From assembly GCF_001742745.1 (NCBI RefSeq), contig NZ_MJAK01000003.1:124001-188000 (forward strand): a stretch of DNA of 64,000 nt, written 5' to 3'. Positions 31,909 to 40,464 of this stretch are shown here, in pieces (position 1 is the stretch's first letter; the number at the start of each line of letters is the position of its first letter). The notes beneath the pieces are model-generated. The model was not told where the DNA came from. It worked only from the letters and a program-made list of their open reading frames with translations, and ran no database searches. The position numbers were made by a program, and so were the translations under genes. Origin of the DNA: Curtobacterium sp. ER1/6 (GTDB taxonomy: Bacteria > Actinomycetota > Actinomycetes > Actinomycetales > Microbacteriaceae).

Positions 31909-32659
31909 GCCCCCGGAGGGAGACGAGCTGCAGCGCATGCTCGTCTCGATGAAGCAGACGGTCCTCGAGCGCGCCACCCCGCGCCCGAAGCGGTACCGCC
32001 GTCGGTACGGAGTCGTGGCGGGCGTGGTGGCCCTGCTCGCGCTCGGGACGGCGACGGGAGCGGTGGCGTTGACGTTGACGCAGCAGGACCGTCCGGTGGC
32101 GGCTCCGGTGCAGACGCAGGAGCCTGCGCCGGCACCCTCTGCGACGATCCCGTCGTCCGCGCCGATCACCGCGACGCCGGCACCGCGGCCGACCTCGCTC
32201 CCGACCGCGCCCGCGGGTACGGTCGTGCCGATCCCGGCGCCCTGCTCATCGCTGGTGCCCGAGGGCGACTACGCGCGCTTCTTCGGCGCGGCTCGGCTGA
32301 TCGAGACGGTGTTCGAGGACGGAGACCCTCGGGAGACCACTCCGGAGGACCGCCTCCACGGGCTCACGTCTCCCGACGGGAACCTGAGCTGCTGGTGGCG
32401 GAACGAGGGGACAGCCGCTGAGCTCTCGATCAACATCCACCGGACGAGCGCGGACGAGGAGGTCGTGGCAGCCGAGGGGACGTGCTCGGACCGGCTCGGC
32501 GGACGCGTCTGCACCACCACGATCACTCATGAGTTGTCGACCGCCCCGCAGACCGCCACGACGCTCTACCGCGACGGCCTGACGGTGAGCATCGGTCAGA
32601 CCGACTTCCCGACGAACGGGCTCCTGCCCGCCGTCGTCGGGGAGATCTGGGGGGACTGA
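31898..32659 (+). CDS. single-pass membrane protein, likely partner (anti-sigma-like) of the ECF factor
   Basis: A 253-residue protein. The ~37-residue cytoplasmic N-terminus (MNTEPPEGDELQRMLVSMKQ) lacks the HxxxCxxC zinc motif of classic anti-sigma factors. A transmembrane helix (about 39-60) follows, then a Pro/Ala/Thr-rich stalk and an extracytoplasmic domain (about 110-253) with four cysteines (CSSL, LSCWW, GTCSDR, RVCTT) that may form disulfides. Overlap with the sigma gene supports a regulatory link, but the very short cytoplasmic part makes anti-sigma function uncertain. Confidence 0.65.
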   Translation: MNTEPPEGDELQRMLVSMKQTVLERATPRPKRYRRRYGVVAGVVALLALGTATGAVALTLTQQDRPVAAPVQTQEPAPAPSATIPSSAPITATPAPRPTSLPTAPAGTVVPIPAPCSSLVPEGDYARFFGAARLIETVFEDGDPRETTPEDRLHGLTSPDGNLSCWWRNEGTAAELSINIHRTSADEEVVAAEGTCSDRLGGRVCTTTITHELSTAPQTATTLYRDGLTVSIGQTDFPTNGLLPAVVGEIWGD

Positions 32660-32705
32660 CGGCCTGGAGGCGCGTGGGGACCCGACCCCACGCCTCCAGT
32701 CCGTC
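32658..32705 (+). terminator. palindrome family copy 5
   Basis: The left arm GACGGCCTGGAGGCGCG, overlapping the stop codon at 32657-32659, pairs with CGCCTCCAGTCCGTC ending at 32705 with one mismatch and a bulge; the loop region is GTGGGG/CCCCAC closed by ACCCG. It belongs to the CTGGAGGCGCG subtype. Confidence 0.75.
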
Positions 32706-32740
32706 GGTGGGACGCGCACAGCGCGACCTACCTCGAGATC

Positions 32741-33619
32741 TCAGCCCACTCTCGCCGCGACGATGTCGCGGGCGAGCGTGCGCGTCGCCCGGTTCGGCTC
32801 CGCGCCGGACCGCATCGCGAGCCCGATGCGCAGCGGCTCGACCTCGTCCTCGAGCTCGATGACGGCGCCGTCGTGCCGGACGCCCGAGTCCGGGACGACC
32901 CCGACGCCCAGACCGGCGGACGCGAACCGGATGACCGCCGGCATGTCGTTCATCTCCGCGACCACCCGTCGCCGGATGCCGAGCCGATCGAGTGCGGCGT
33001 CGAGGATCATCCGGTTGCCGAACCCGTGCGCGGTGTCGATGAACGGCTCGCCCGCGAGTTCCGCCAGCGACACCGACGCCCGTCCGGCGAACGGGTGGTC
33101 GGCGGCCGTGAACACCCGGAAGGGCATCTCCCGCAGCGGTTCGACCACGACCCCGGCCGGGACCGACGGCAGCCCGGTGTAGGCGAGGTCGAGCCGACCG
33201 GCCACCAGGTCCTGCACGAGACCCGTCGTGCCCGTCGGCGAGGTCATCAGCTCCACCGCGACGAGCGGGTGCCGCTGCCGGAAGCGCCGGAGCACCCCGG
33301 TCAGGTCGACGATGTCCATGCTCGTGAAGATGCCGAGCCGCACGCGCCCGCGGAGGTCGGCGTCGTCGACGGTCGCGAGGTCGCGCATCCGTTCGAGGGC
33401 GTCGAGCACGGTCCGTGCGTGCGGGAGCAGGTCCTCGCCCGCGGTGGTCAGCACGACCCGACGGCCGCTGCGGTCGAAGAGCCGCACGCCGAGCGAGCGC
33501 TCGAGCGACGCGATGCCGGCCGACACCGTCGACTGCGCTGCCCACAGGCGTTCCGCGGCGCGCGTGACGCTGCCCTCGGCCGCGACGGCGACGAACTGTT
33601 CGAGCAGACGGGTCTCCAC
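32741..33619 (-). CDS. LysR-family transcriptional regulator
   Basis: A 292-residue protein. The N-terminal winged HTH reads VETRLLEQFVAVAAEGSVTR, AAERLWAAQSTVSAGIASLE and RSLGVRLFDRSGR, the canonical LysR block. The ligand-binding domain follows from about residue 90 (GRVRLGIFTSMDIVDL). The GTG at 33619 gives the usual LysR N-terminus; an ATG at 33652 would add 11 residues. It is divergent from the MFS transporter gene, with an ATC-N9-GAT site in between, so it most likely controls the transporter. Confidence 0.9.
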   Translation of the reverse strand: METRLLEQFVAVAAEGSVTRAAERLWAAQSTVSAGIASLERSLGVRLFDRSGRRVVLTTAGEDLLPHARTVLDALERMRDLATVDDADLRGRVRLGIFTSMDIVDLTGVLRRFRQRHPLVAVELMTSPTGTTGLVQDLVAGRLDLAYTGLPSVPAGVVVEPLREMPFRVFTAADHPFAGRASVSLAELAGEPFIDTAHGFGNRMILDAALDRLGIRRRVVAEMNDMPAVIRFASAGLGVGVVPDSGVRHDGAVIELEDEVEPLRIGLAMRSGAEPNRATRTLARDIVAARVG

Positions 33620-33628
33620 CTGGCGAGT

Positions 33629-33643
33629 ATCGACCGGATCGAT
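33629..33643. promoter_or_regulatory. LysR-type box ATC-N9-GAT
   Basis: ATCGACCGGATCGAT contains ATCGA-N5-TCGAT, fitting the T-N11-A / ATC-N9-GAT form of LysR recognition sites. It lies between the divergent LysR and MFS starts. Confidence 0.6.
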
Positions 33644-33700
33644 GGTCGCCATCAAGAGCATCCGTTGGACTCGATGCTCGCCGACGGACATCATCGGAGC

Positions 33701-34969
33701 ATGTCCCCGACCGCCGCCCCCGCTCCCTCCGTGCGTACACCCTCCGAACCGGCCCCCGCGCCCCGCGGACGCCGCGCGCACTCCCGCCGTCGGCACGGTG
33801 TCGGAGCCTGGGCGGTTGCATTCGCGTTCCTCACGGTGATGGCCTTCGCGACGGTCCCGGCGCCGCTCTACGTCGTCTACCAGGCGCGCGACGGCTTCCC
33901 GACCTTCACGACCACGGTGGTCTTCGCCGCGTACGGGGTCGGCGTCGTCGCCTCGCTGTTCCTGGCCGGACACCTCAGCGACGTGCACGGACGACGGCCG
34001 CTCGTGCTCGCGTCGGTCGCGATCGAGCTCGTCGCGGCCGTGCTGTTCCTGGTGTGGAACGACGTCGCCGGGCTGGTCGTCGCTCGGCTCGTGACCGGCC
34101 TCGGCGTCGGGCTCGTCACCGCGACCGCGACGGCGCACCTCGCCGAGCTCCGGGTCCGGGCGACGGGCTCGTCCGACGCCGCACGGGGCGCGAGCGTCGT
34201 CGCGGGGGCGGTCAACCTCGGCGGCCTGTCGCTCGGCGCGCTGGTCGGCGGTGCCCTGGCGGAGTTCGTCGGGCAGCCGCTCGTCGTGCCGTACGTCGTG
34301 TTCGTCGTCGCCCTGGTCGTCGCGTTCGTGGTGGTCCTCGCCGCTCCGGAGACCGTCGACCGGCCCGAGCAGCCCGTGCCGTACCGGCCGCAGCGGATCG
34401 CCGCCTCCGAGGGACAGGCGGGCGCGTTCTGGGCCGCCGGGGTGGCCGCCTTCGCCGCCCTGGCCGTGCAGGGGCTCTTCACCTCGGTCGCCCCGACGTT
34501 CCTCGGCACGACCTTCCACGTGACGGACCGTCTCGCGGCCGGGGCGACGACCTTCGGGGTCTTCGCCGCGAGTGCGCTCTCGCAGATCGTGTTCGCCAGG
34601 CTCTCGCAGCAGCGGCAGATCCGCCTCGGACTGGTGCTCCTCGTGGGCGGTCTGGTCGTGCTCGCCGGGGCGGCGGTGCTCCTCCAGGTCGCGGGCTTCA
34701 TCGGCGGCGGGGTCGTCGCGGGGGCGGGCGTGGGGCTGCTGTTCCGCGCGGCGATCGCCCGCGCCGGCTCGCTGGTCGGACCGGAGCAGCGCGGCGGGGT
34801 CCTGGCGGCGACGTTCCTCGTCGCGTACGCGGGCCTGACCGTGCCGGTGGTGGCGGTCGGGGCGGCGCTGCTCGTGCTGCCGACGCTGCCGGTGCTCCTC
34901 GGGTACGTGGTGTTCGTGGTCGTGCTGGCGCTCGTCGCGGGCACGCGGTTGGCGTCCCGCGCCGGGTAG
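33701..34969 (+). CDS. MFS transporter
   Basis: A 422-residue protein with twelve predicted helices after a ~30-residue basic N-terminal extension. The major-facilitator motif A is present as GHLSDVHGRRPLVL between helices 2 and 3, and VARLVTGLGVGLVTATATAH follows. Substrate cannot be told. The family of drug and sugar-derivative exporters is likely given the adjacent, divergent LysR gene. ATG at 33701 has CGGAG just upstream. Confidence 0.85.
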   Translation: MSPTAAPAPSVRTPSEPAPAPRGRRAHSRRRHGVGAWAVAFAFLTVMAFATVPAPLYVVYQARDGFPTFTTTVVFAAYGVGVVASLFLAGHLSDVHGRRPLVLASVAIELVAAVLFLVWNDVAGLVVARLVTGLGVGLVTATATAHLAELRVRATGSSDAARGASVVAGAVNLGGLSLGALVGGALAEFVGQPLVVPYVVFVVALVVAFVVVLAAPETVDRPEQPVPYRPQRIAASEGQAGAFWAAGVAAFAALAVQGLFTSVAPTFLGTTFHVTDRLAAGATTFGVFAASALSQIVFARLSQQRQIRLGLVLLVGGLVVLAGAAVLLQVAGFIGGGVVAGAGVGLLFRAAIARAGSLVGPEQRGGVLAATFLVAYAGLTVPVVAVGAALLVLPTLPVLLGYVVFVVVLALVAGTRLASRAG

Positions 34970-34978
34970 GGCCAGCGC

Positions 34979-35049
34979 GCGACGAACCACGATCGCGACG
35001 TCGAACCAGCACGAGGGCCTGGTTCGACGTCGCATCCGTGGTTCGACGC
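34979..35049 (+). terminator. long two-part hairpin after the MFS gene
   Basis: Inner arms GCGACGTCGAACCAG (34995-35009) and CTGGTTCGACGTCGC (35019-35033) are perfectly complementary with a 9-base loop. Outer arms GCGACGAACCAC (34979-34990) and GTGGTTCGACGC (35038-35049) pair with one mismatch. The inner and outer arms also resemble each other (CGAACCA), as if one stem had been duplicated. Confidence 0.75.
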
Positions 35050-35118
35050 ACCCGGCCGGCGCCGCCGGCGACGCACCGCCGGCCGGCGCACCGCCGCCGC
35101 ACCGCCATACTGGAGCGC

Positions 35119-35730
35119 ATGCCCCAGCAGCGCCGCCGTCCGGTCGTCACCGCCGTCGCCGCACTGATCGCGGCCGGGCTCGTCGCCGGCGGCTTCGCCC
35201 TGACCGCCCAGCGCAGCGGCGAGGACCCGGTGGTCGGCGCCGGCGCGGCCACGGTCACCCCGAGCGCCACCGCGGCGGACGGGGCCGCCCGCGACGGCAC
35301 CGTCACGATCACCCGCACGGGGCCGGACCTGCCGGGCGCCGACGTGCTGGACCGCTGCGACACCGACAGCCGCGCCACGGTCGCCCGGTACGACACCGCC
35401 GCGCTCGGGCAGGTCGTCCTGCAGTGCGGCACGTCGGGCCAGGGCTACGAGCACATCCGCGTCCGGCACACCGTCGACTGGCGGGACGTCCTCGGCCCGC
35501 GGAGCGACCGCGACTGGGACGACGCCATGCTCACCGCCGTGCAGTCGGTCCTCGAGTCGCCGCCCACCGGCTACCCGCAGGACGCCGGCGACGGCAAGGT
35601 CTGCTACGCGGCACCGGTCCGGTTCGACGACGGATCACGACCCGCGGCCGAGCCGAACGTCCGCGTGATCGTCTCCGCGACGACCGACCGGGTCATCACG
35701 GCCTTCCCCACCGACGACGGCGGCTGCTGA
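35119..35730 (+). CDS. secreted or membrane-anchored protein of unknown function
   Basis: A 203-residue protein. MPQQRRRPVVTAVAALIAAGLVAGG is an uncleaved anchor or signal peptide, followed by a Thr/Ala-rich spacer and a soluble domain (about 60-203) with four cysteines (DRCDTD, LQCGTS, KVCYAA, terminal GGC) that may pair outside the cell. I do not recognise the family. The start is supported by a CATACT hexamer 8 bases upstream, which suggests a leaderless message. Confidence 0.65.
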   Translation: MPQQRRRPVVTAVAALIAAGLVAGGFALTAQRSGEDPVVGAGAATVTPSATAADGAARDGTVTITRTGPDLPGADVLDRCDTDSRATVARYDTAALGQVVLQCGTSGQGYEHIRVRHTVDWRDVLGPRSDRDWDDAMLTAVQSVLESPPTGYPQDAGDGKVCYAAPVRFDDGSRPAAEPNVRVIVSATTDRVITAFPTDDGGC

Positions 35731-35751
35731 CCCGAGCCCCGCGAGGCGCTC

Positions 35752-36678
35752 CTACGCGTGCACCTCGTGCTCGTGCCGCCGGTGCGAGACGGGTTCGAGC
35801 TGGAAGGTCGAGTGCTCCACGGGCACGTCGAAGTGCTCCGCCACGCACCGCTGCAGGTCGTCGAGGATGCGCGGGGCGTGCGCCGTCGAGAAGCAGTGGT
35901 CGTCGACCACCACGTGCGCGGTCAGGTTCGGCACGCCGGTCGACACGAGCGTCGCGTGCAGGTCGTGCACCTCGATGACGTGGTCGAGCTCGAGGATGTG
36001 CGCCCGCACGTCGTCCAGGTCGAGCCCGGGCGGGGTCGACTCGAGCAGCACGTTCGCCGTCTCGCGGAGCAGCCGGACGGCCCGCGGCAGGATGAGGAGC
36101 CCGATCAGGATCGCCGCGATCGAGTCCGCGCGCTCCCACCCGGTGACCATGAGCACGACGGCCGCCACGATGACCGCGACCGAGCCGAGGGTGTCGTTGA
36201 GCACCTCGAGCCGCGCGGCGCGCGAGGTGAAGCCCTCGCCCGAGGCGCGCAGCAGCACGGCGTACGCCACGAGGTTGCCGACGAGTCCGACGACGCCGAA
36301 CACGAGCAGCGGCCCGGCGTGGACCTCGTCGGGGACGAACAACCGCTGCACCGCCGAGATCACGACGTAGACGCCGACCGCGAGCAGGATCGCCGCCTGC
36401 GCGGTCGCACCGAGCACCTCGGCGCGCTGGAACCCCCACGTCCGCTGCGCGGTGGGGCTCCGGCGGGCGAGCCGCGTCGCGACGAGCCCGATGCCGAGGC
36501 CGCCCGTGTCGACGACCATGTGCCCGGCGTCGACGAGGAGCGCGAGCGACCCGGTGACGACGGCGCCGACGACCTCGGCCAGCAGGATCGTCGCCGAGAT
36601 GCAGAACGCGACGAGCAGTGCGCGCTCCGAGGCACCGGCGTGGCCGTGCGCGTGGCCTCCGCCGTGGTCGTGTCCCAT
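35752..36678 (-). CDS. cation diffusion facilitator (CDF) metal transporter
   Basis: A 308-residue protein. The N-terminus is His-rich (MGHDHGGGHAHGHAG). Six helices follow, with the first metal-site motif in LALLVDAGHMVVDTGGLGIG (HxxxD) and the second in LNDTLGSVAVIVAAVV. A C-terminal cytoplasmic ferredoxin-like domain (about 215-295) is present, and the C-terminus ends HRRHEHEVHA. The family exports Zn2+, Co2+, Cd2+ or Mn2+ in exchange for protons; the His-rich tails suggest zinc. ZitB/CzcD-like. Confidence 0.9.
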   Translation of the reverse strand: MGHDHGGGHAHGHAGASERALLVAFCISATILLAEVVGAVVTGSLALLVDAGHMVVDTGGLGIGLVATRLARRSPTAQRTWGFQRAEVLGATAQAAILLAVGVYVVISAVQRLFVPDEVHAGPLLVFGVVGLVGNLVAYAVLLRASGEGFTSRAARLEVLNDTLGSVAVIVAAVVLMVTGWERADSIAAILIGLLILPRAVRLLRETANVLLESTPPGLDLDDVRAHILELDHVIEVHDLHATLVSTGVPNLTAHVVVDDHCFSTAHAPRILDDLQRCVAEHFDVPVEHSTFQLEPVSHRRHEHEVHA

Positions 36679-36724
36679 GCCTCGATCGTAGGCAGTCGCA
36701 CCGACGACGTGCCAGGCTCGAGCC

Positions 36725-37453
36725 GTGCTCCCGTCGCCGTACCAGCTGACGACGCCGTCGCACGTGCTCGACCGGTTGCACCCCCGTCTCCGCGCGTACT
36801 TCGGCCCGGTCCGGCCCGGCAGTGTCGGCCGCGGCGAGGGCGTCTTCGACGTGGTCGGCACGCCCCGCCGGTGGCTGTGGCCGGTCCTCGCCTGGCTCGC
36901 CCGCGACGGGATCGTGTTCCCGGTGTGGGAGCGGGCCGTCCCGTTCACGGTCGAGAACCGCCCGGCGCGCGTCGGCCGCGGCGGCACCGGCCGGGAGGCA
37001 CACCCCACCCCGGCGGGACGGCCCACCTCGACGCCGGCCGGGTCCCACCCCGGGGCGGCGGGCAGCGTGGCCGTCCGCGCCCACCGCACCTTCCGGTTCC
37101 GCTCCGGCGACCGGACCATGGTCGACGCGATCACCGCCGAGCCGGAGGGCCTCGTCGACCACCTCGGGCACCGCGGCCGCCTGAGCGCCACCCTGCGGGC
37201 CGAGGTCGACGTCGACGGCCCGGACGCGGGCGCCCTGCGCCTGGTCTCCACGCGCGTGACGGTGCGTGCGCTGGGACGCGACCGGAGCCTCCCGTCCGTC
37301 CTCGCACCGCGTGTGACGCTCGTGGAACGATTCGATGACGATGCCGACGTGCAGCGCGTGTCCCTGGTGCTCAGCGCCCCGGTGCTCGGCACGCTGTACC
37401 GGTACGAGGGGGCGTTCCGGTACGAGATCGCGCCGGACACAGGACGGGGATGA
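36725..37453 (+). CDS. DUF4166 domain-containing protein
   Basis: A 242-residue protein. The DUF4166 pattern is LHPRLRAYFGPVRPGSVGRG followed by EGVFDVVG...FPVWERAVPFTVENRP, with RTFRFRSGDRTMVDAI further on. DUF4166 is often fused to the C-terminus of an SDR epimerase, and here the next gene, one base downstream, encodes exactly such an epimerase. The disordered insert at about residues 88-115 (GTGREAHPTPAGRPTSTPAG) is atypical. Function is unknown. Confidence 0.75.
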   Translation: MLPSPYQLTTPSHVLDRLHPRLRAYFGPVRPGSVGRGEGVFDVVGTPRRWLWPVLAWLARDGIVFPVWERAVPFTVENRPARVGRGGTGREAHPTPAGRPTSTPAGSHPGAAGSVAVRAHRTFRFRSGDRTMVDAITAEPEGLVDHLGHRGRLSATLRAEVDVDGPDAGALRLVSTRVTVRALGRDRSLPSVLAPRVTLVERFDDDADVQRVSLVLSAPVLGTLYRYEGAFRYEIAPDTGRG

Positions 37454-37454
37454 G

Positions 37455-38432
37455 ATGAGCGACGAGCAGCGCCGTGTCGTGATCGCGGGAGCGAGCGGGT
37501 TCGTGGGGCGGTACCTGCAGGACGCCTTCCGCGACGAGGGGTACGAGGTCGTCACGGTCGGGCGCACCGGCGACGCGGTGTGGGGCAACACGGTGCGCAT
37601 CCGCGCGCTGGTGGACGGTGCCGCGCTCGTCGTGAACATGGCGGGCAAGAGCGTGAACTGCCGGTACGGACGCCGGAACCGGGCGGAGATCGTGCGCTCC
37701 CGGGTCGACACGACGCTGGAACTCGCCGAGGCGATCCGCGGCGCCGAGCACCCGCCGCCGCTGTGGGTGAACGCCTCGACCGCGACGATCTACCGCCATG
37801 CCGACGACCGGCCGCAGGACGAGGCGACGGGCGAGCTCGGCGAGGGCTTCTCGGTCTCGGTCGCCAAGGCCTGGGAGGACGCGCTGTTCACCCCCGACCT
37901 GCCGCACACCCGCCGCGTCGCCCTGCGGATGACGATCGTGTTCGGCGACGGCAGCGCCCTCGTGCCGCTGCTCCGGCTCGCGCAGGCCGGTCTCGGCGGC
38001 CCGCAGCTCGACGGACCGTGGTTCCCGACCCGCGCACGACTCCGTGCCGGCACGTACCACCACGACCGGCACACCCACGGCCGCCAGCGCTTCAGCTGGG
38101 TGCACATCGCGGACGTCCTCGGGGCGATCCGGTTCGTCCGCGACCACGAGGACCTCGACGGACCGGTCAACGTCGCGAGCCCGGAGCCGTCGGACAACCG
38201 CACGGTGATGGCGACGATCCGCGAGGCGGTCGGTCGGCGCTTCGGGCTGCCCACGTGGCGCTGGATGCTCGAACTCGGGTCCTTCGCGATCCGCACCGAG
38301 ACCGAGCTCGTGCTGAAGAGCCGGTGGGTGGTGCCGACGCGGCTCGTCGAGGCTGGCTACGAGTTCCGGTACCCGGACCTCCGCGGGGCCCTCGCCGGGA
38401 TCATCGCGGAGCGCCGCCAGCACCGGGACTGA
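37455..38432 (+). CDS. TIGR01777-family epimerase (NAD-dependent)
   Basis: A 325-residue protein. The Rossmann motif is VVIAGASGFVGRYLQDAF. The family blocks VNMAGKSVNCRYGRRNRAEI, RSRVDTTLELAEAI, NASTATIYRHADD and RFSWVHIADVLGAI mark the SulA/YfcH-like TIGR01777 group. The C-terminal DUF1731-like segment ends VEAGYEFRYPDLRGALAGII. The usual Tyr-Lys pair is replaced by the family's own arrangement. It starts one base after the DUF4166 stop. The 3' end overlaps the convergent EamA gene by 32 bases. Confidence 0.85.
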   Translation: MSDEQRRVVIAGASGFVGRYLQDAFRDEGYEVVTVGRTGDAVWGNTVRIRALVDGAALVVNMAGKSVNCRYGRRNRAEIVRSRVDTTLELAEAIRGAEHPPPLWVNASTATIYRHADDRPQDEATGELGEGFSVSVAKAWEDALFTPDLPHTRRVALRMTIVFGDGSALVPLLRLAQAGLGGPQLDGPWFPTRARLRAGTYHHDRHTHGRQRFSWVHIADVLGAIRFVRDHEDLDGPVNVASPEPSDNRTVMATIREAVGRRFGLPTWRWMLELGSFAIRTETELVLKSRWVVPTRLVEAGYEFRYPDLRGALAGIIAERRQHRD

Positions 38433-39462
38433 CCGCGGGCGACGCCGCCGTCTGCGCGAGACGGTCCTCCGGCGCCGAGACGGTCCCGGATCCGGCGGCG
38501 TCACGGGACTCCTGCGGCGTCTCGCCCACTTCACCCCGCAGCAGCCGGGGTGTCCTCGACGACCAGAGCACGGCGGCGACGACCACCGCGCCGGCGACGA
38601 CCTCGACCACGTCCGGCACCTCGCCGAACACCGCCCACGACGCGAGGACCCCGACCACGGGCACGAGCATCGAGAACGGCGCGACCGTGCTCGACGGGTA
38701 CTTCCCCATCAGCCGCGACCAGATCCCGTAGCCGACGACGCTCGCGGCCAGCACGATGTAGAGCACCCCGAGGTCGGCGGGCAGTGCCTCGGCGGTCAAC
38801 GCGGTCCCGAACGCCTGCCCGACGCGGGCCGGGCCCTCGACCAGCAGGGACAGCGCGAACATCGGCACCGGCGGCACCACCGCCCACCAGAGGGTCAGGT
38901 GCAGCGGGTTCACCGGTCCGGTCCGTCGCGTCGCCACGTTGCCGAGCGCCCAACCGAGGGCACCGCACAGCACGAGCACCACCGGCAGCAACGCGGCGGT
39001 CTGCGCCCGGTGCACGGCGATCACGCCGAGGGCCGCCACGGCGACGCTCACCCCGACGACCTGTCGTGCCGTCAGACGCTCGCGGAGCAGCACCCCGGCG
39101 AGCACGACCGTGAACGGTGCGGACGCCTGGATCACCAGCGAGGCGAGCCCCGAGGGCATCCCGGCGGACATGCCCAGGTAGAGGAACGCGAACTGCAGGA
39201 CGCCCAGGGTCGCCCCGACGAGCACGATCCACCGGAACGGCACCTTCGGCCGCGGCACGAACAGGATCGTCGGCACCGCGAGCAGCGTGAACCGCACAGC
39301 CGCGAGCAGGAACGGGGGCCAGTGGTCGAGCGCGATCGCGGTCGCGGGGAAGTTCAGGCCCCACGCCACGGCGACGACGAGGGCGAGGAGACGGTCACGG
39401 AGGAGCACGCTCCGATCGTGCCGGAGCGGAAGCGGTAGCACCAGCGCAGGGTTCGACAGCAT
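38401..39462 (-). CDS. EamA/DMT-family transporter
   Basis: A 353-residue membrane protein with ten helices in two EamA repeats; the first begins LLALVVAVAWGLNFPATAIA and the second DLGVLYIVLAASVVGYGIW, with PFSMLVPVVGVLASWAVFGE as the conserved late block. Such proteins export amino acids or metabolites. A ~45-residue soluble C-terminal tail is unusual. The annotated ATG is 39462; a GTG at 39408 would place the first helix closer to the N-terminus and may be the true start. It is divergent from a LysR gene, its probable regulator. Confidence 0.8.
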   Translation of the reverse strand: MLSNPALVLPLPLRHDRSVLLRDRLLALVVAVAWGLNFPATAIALDHWPPFLLAAVRFTLLAVPTILFVPRPKVPFRWIVLVGATLGVLQFAFLYLGMSAGMPSGLASLVIQASAPFTVVLAGVLLRERLTARQVVGVSVAVAALGVIAVHRAQTAALLPVVLVLCGALGWALGNVATRRTGPVNPLHLTLWWAVVPPVPMFALSLLVEGPARVGQAFGTALTAEALPADLGVLYIVLAASVVGYGIWSRLMGKYPSSTVAPFSMLVPVVGVLASWAVFGEVPDVVEVVAGAVVVAAVLWSSRTPRLLRGEVGETPQESRDAAGSGTVSAPEDRLAQTAASPAVSPGAGGAPR

Positions 39463-39479
39463 CGTTGTAGGGTCCCTGC

Positions 39480-40394
39480 ATGGTCGGCTTCGACATCGCC
39501 CTGTTACCGGTCCTCCGCGAACTCGCCGAGCGGGGGAGCGTCACCGCGGTCGCCGCAGCGACGCACCGGACGCCGAGCGCGGTGTCGCAGCAGCTCCGGA
39601 CGCTCCAACGGCAGGCCGGTGTTCCGCTCGTCGAACGCGTCGGCCGCGGGGTCCGGCTCACCGCGCACGGCCGGGTACTGGCCGGCATGGCGACCGGGGT
39701 GGCGACGGCACTGGCCACGGTCGAGTCCGCCTGGGCGGAGCACCTCGCGGGCGCGACGGGCACGGTCGACCTCGCGGTGTTCCCCTCGGCGGCCGAGCTC
39801 CTGCTCCCGGGTCTGCTGACACGGATGCGGGACCACCCCGGCATCGTGCTCGAGCTCTCCGACGTCGACGTCAGCGAGGGCGAGTTCGCACCGCTCACCG
39901 CCGACCACGACGTCGTCATCGGGCACCGCCCCGACGGCGCACGACGGGCGGACGATGCCGTGGTCGAGACGGTCGCCCTGCTCCGGGAGCCGCTCGACGT
40001 CGCGCTGCCCCTCCACCACCCGCTCGCCGGACGGGAGCGTGTCGGCGTCGAGGACGTCGTCGACGAGACCTGGATCGGCGTGCCCGAGGACTACCCGATC
40101 GACCGGGTGCTGACGGCGCTGGCGGCGGCGTCGGACGTGCCACCGTCGGTGGCGTTCCGGACGATCCACCTGCCGGTGATCGAGAACCTGGTCGCCGCGG
40201 GGCACGGGATCGCGCTCGTGCCGCGGTACACCTCGGGGACGCGGGCACCGGGGCGGTTCCGACTGGCGACACTGGCCGACGTGCGCGCGGGGCGGCGCAT
40301 CGAGGCGCTGGTGCGCCCGGACCGCGCGGTCCGGCCCGCGGTCCGCACCGTCCTGGAGGCGCTGGTCGCCGAGGCGCGCGCCGTCACCACCTGA
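39480..40394 (+). CDS. LysR-family transcriptional regulator
   Basis: A 304-residue protein with N-terminal HTH: LPVLRELAERGSVTAVAAAT followed by HRTPSAVSQQLRTLQRQAGV and PLVERVGRGVRLT. The effector domain starts near residue 90. TAGGGT lies 6 bases before the ATG, so translation is probably leaderless. Divergence from the EamA exporter gene suggests it controls that exporter, as in ArgP/LysE-type pairs. Confidence 0.88.
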   Translation: MVGFDIALLPVLRELAERGSVTAVAAATHRTPSAVSQQLRTLQRQAGVPLVERVGRGVRLTAHGRVLAGMATGVATALATVESAWAEHLAGATGTVDLAVFPSAAELLLPGLLTRMRDHPGIVLELSDVDVSEGEFAPLTADHDVVIGHRPDGARRADDAVVETVALLREPLDVALPLHHPLAGRERVGVEDVVDETWIGVPEDYPIDRVLTALAAASDVPPSVAFRTIHLPVIENLVAAGHGIALVPRYTSGTRAPGRFRLATLADVRAGRRIEALVRPDRAVRPAVRTVLEALVAEARAVTT

Positions 40395-40408
40395 GGTGGT
40401 GCGGTGCG

Positions 40409-40440
40409 CGGCGGGGCCGCCCCGCGCCTCCCGTCCGCCC
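40409..40440. terminator. degenerate palindrome between LysR and purB
   Basis: GCGCGGCGGGG...CCCCGCGC around 40409-40430 can pair with a bulge, followed by CGCCTCCCGTCCG, which is the right arm of the window-wide palindrome family. The matching left arm has decayed, so this is a partial copy. Confidence 0.5.
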
Positions 40441-40464
40441 CGTCGTCGCCACCCGCGAGCGGGC

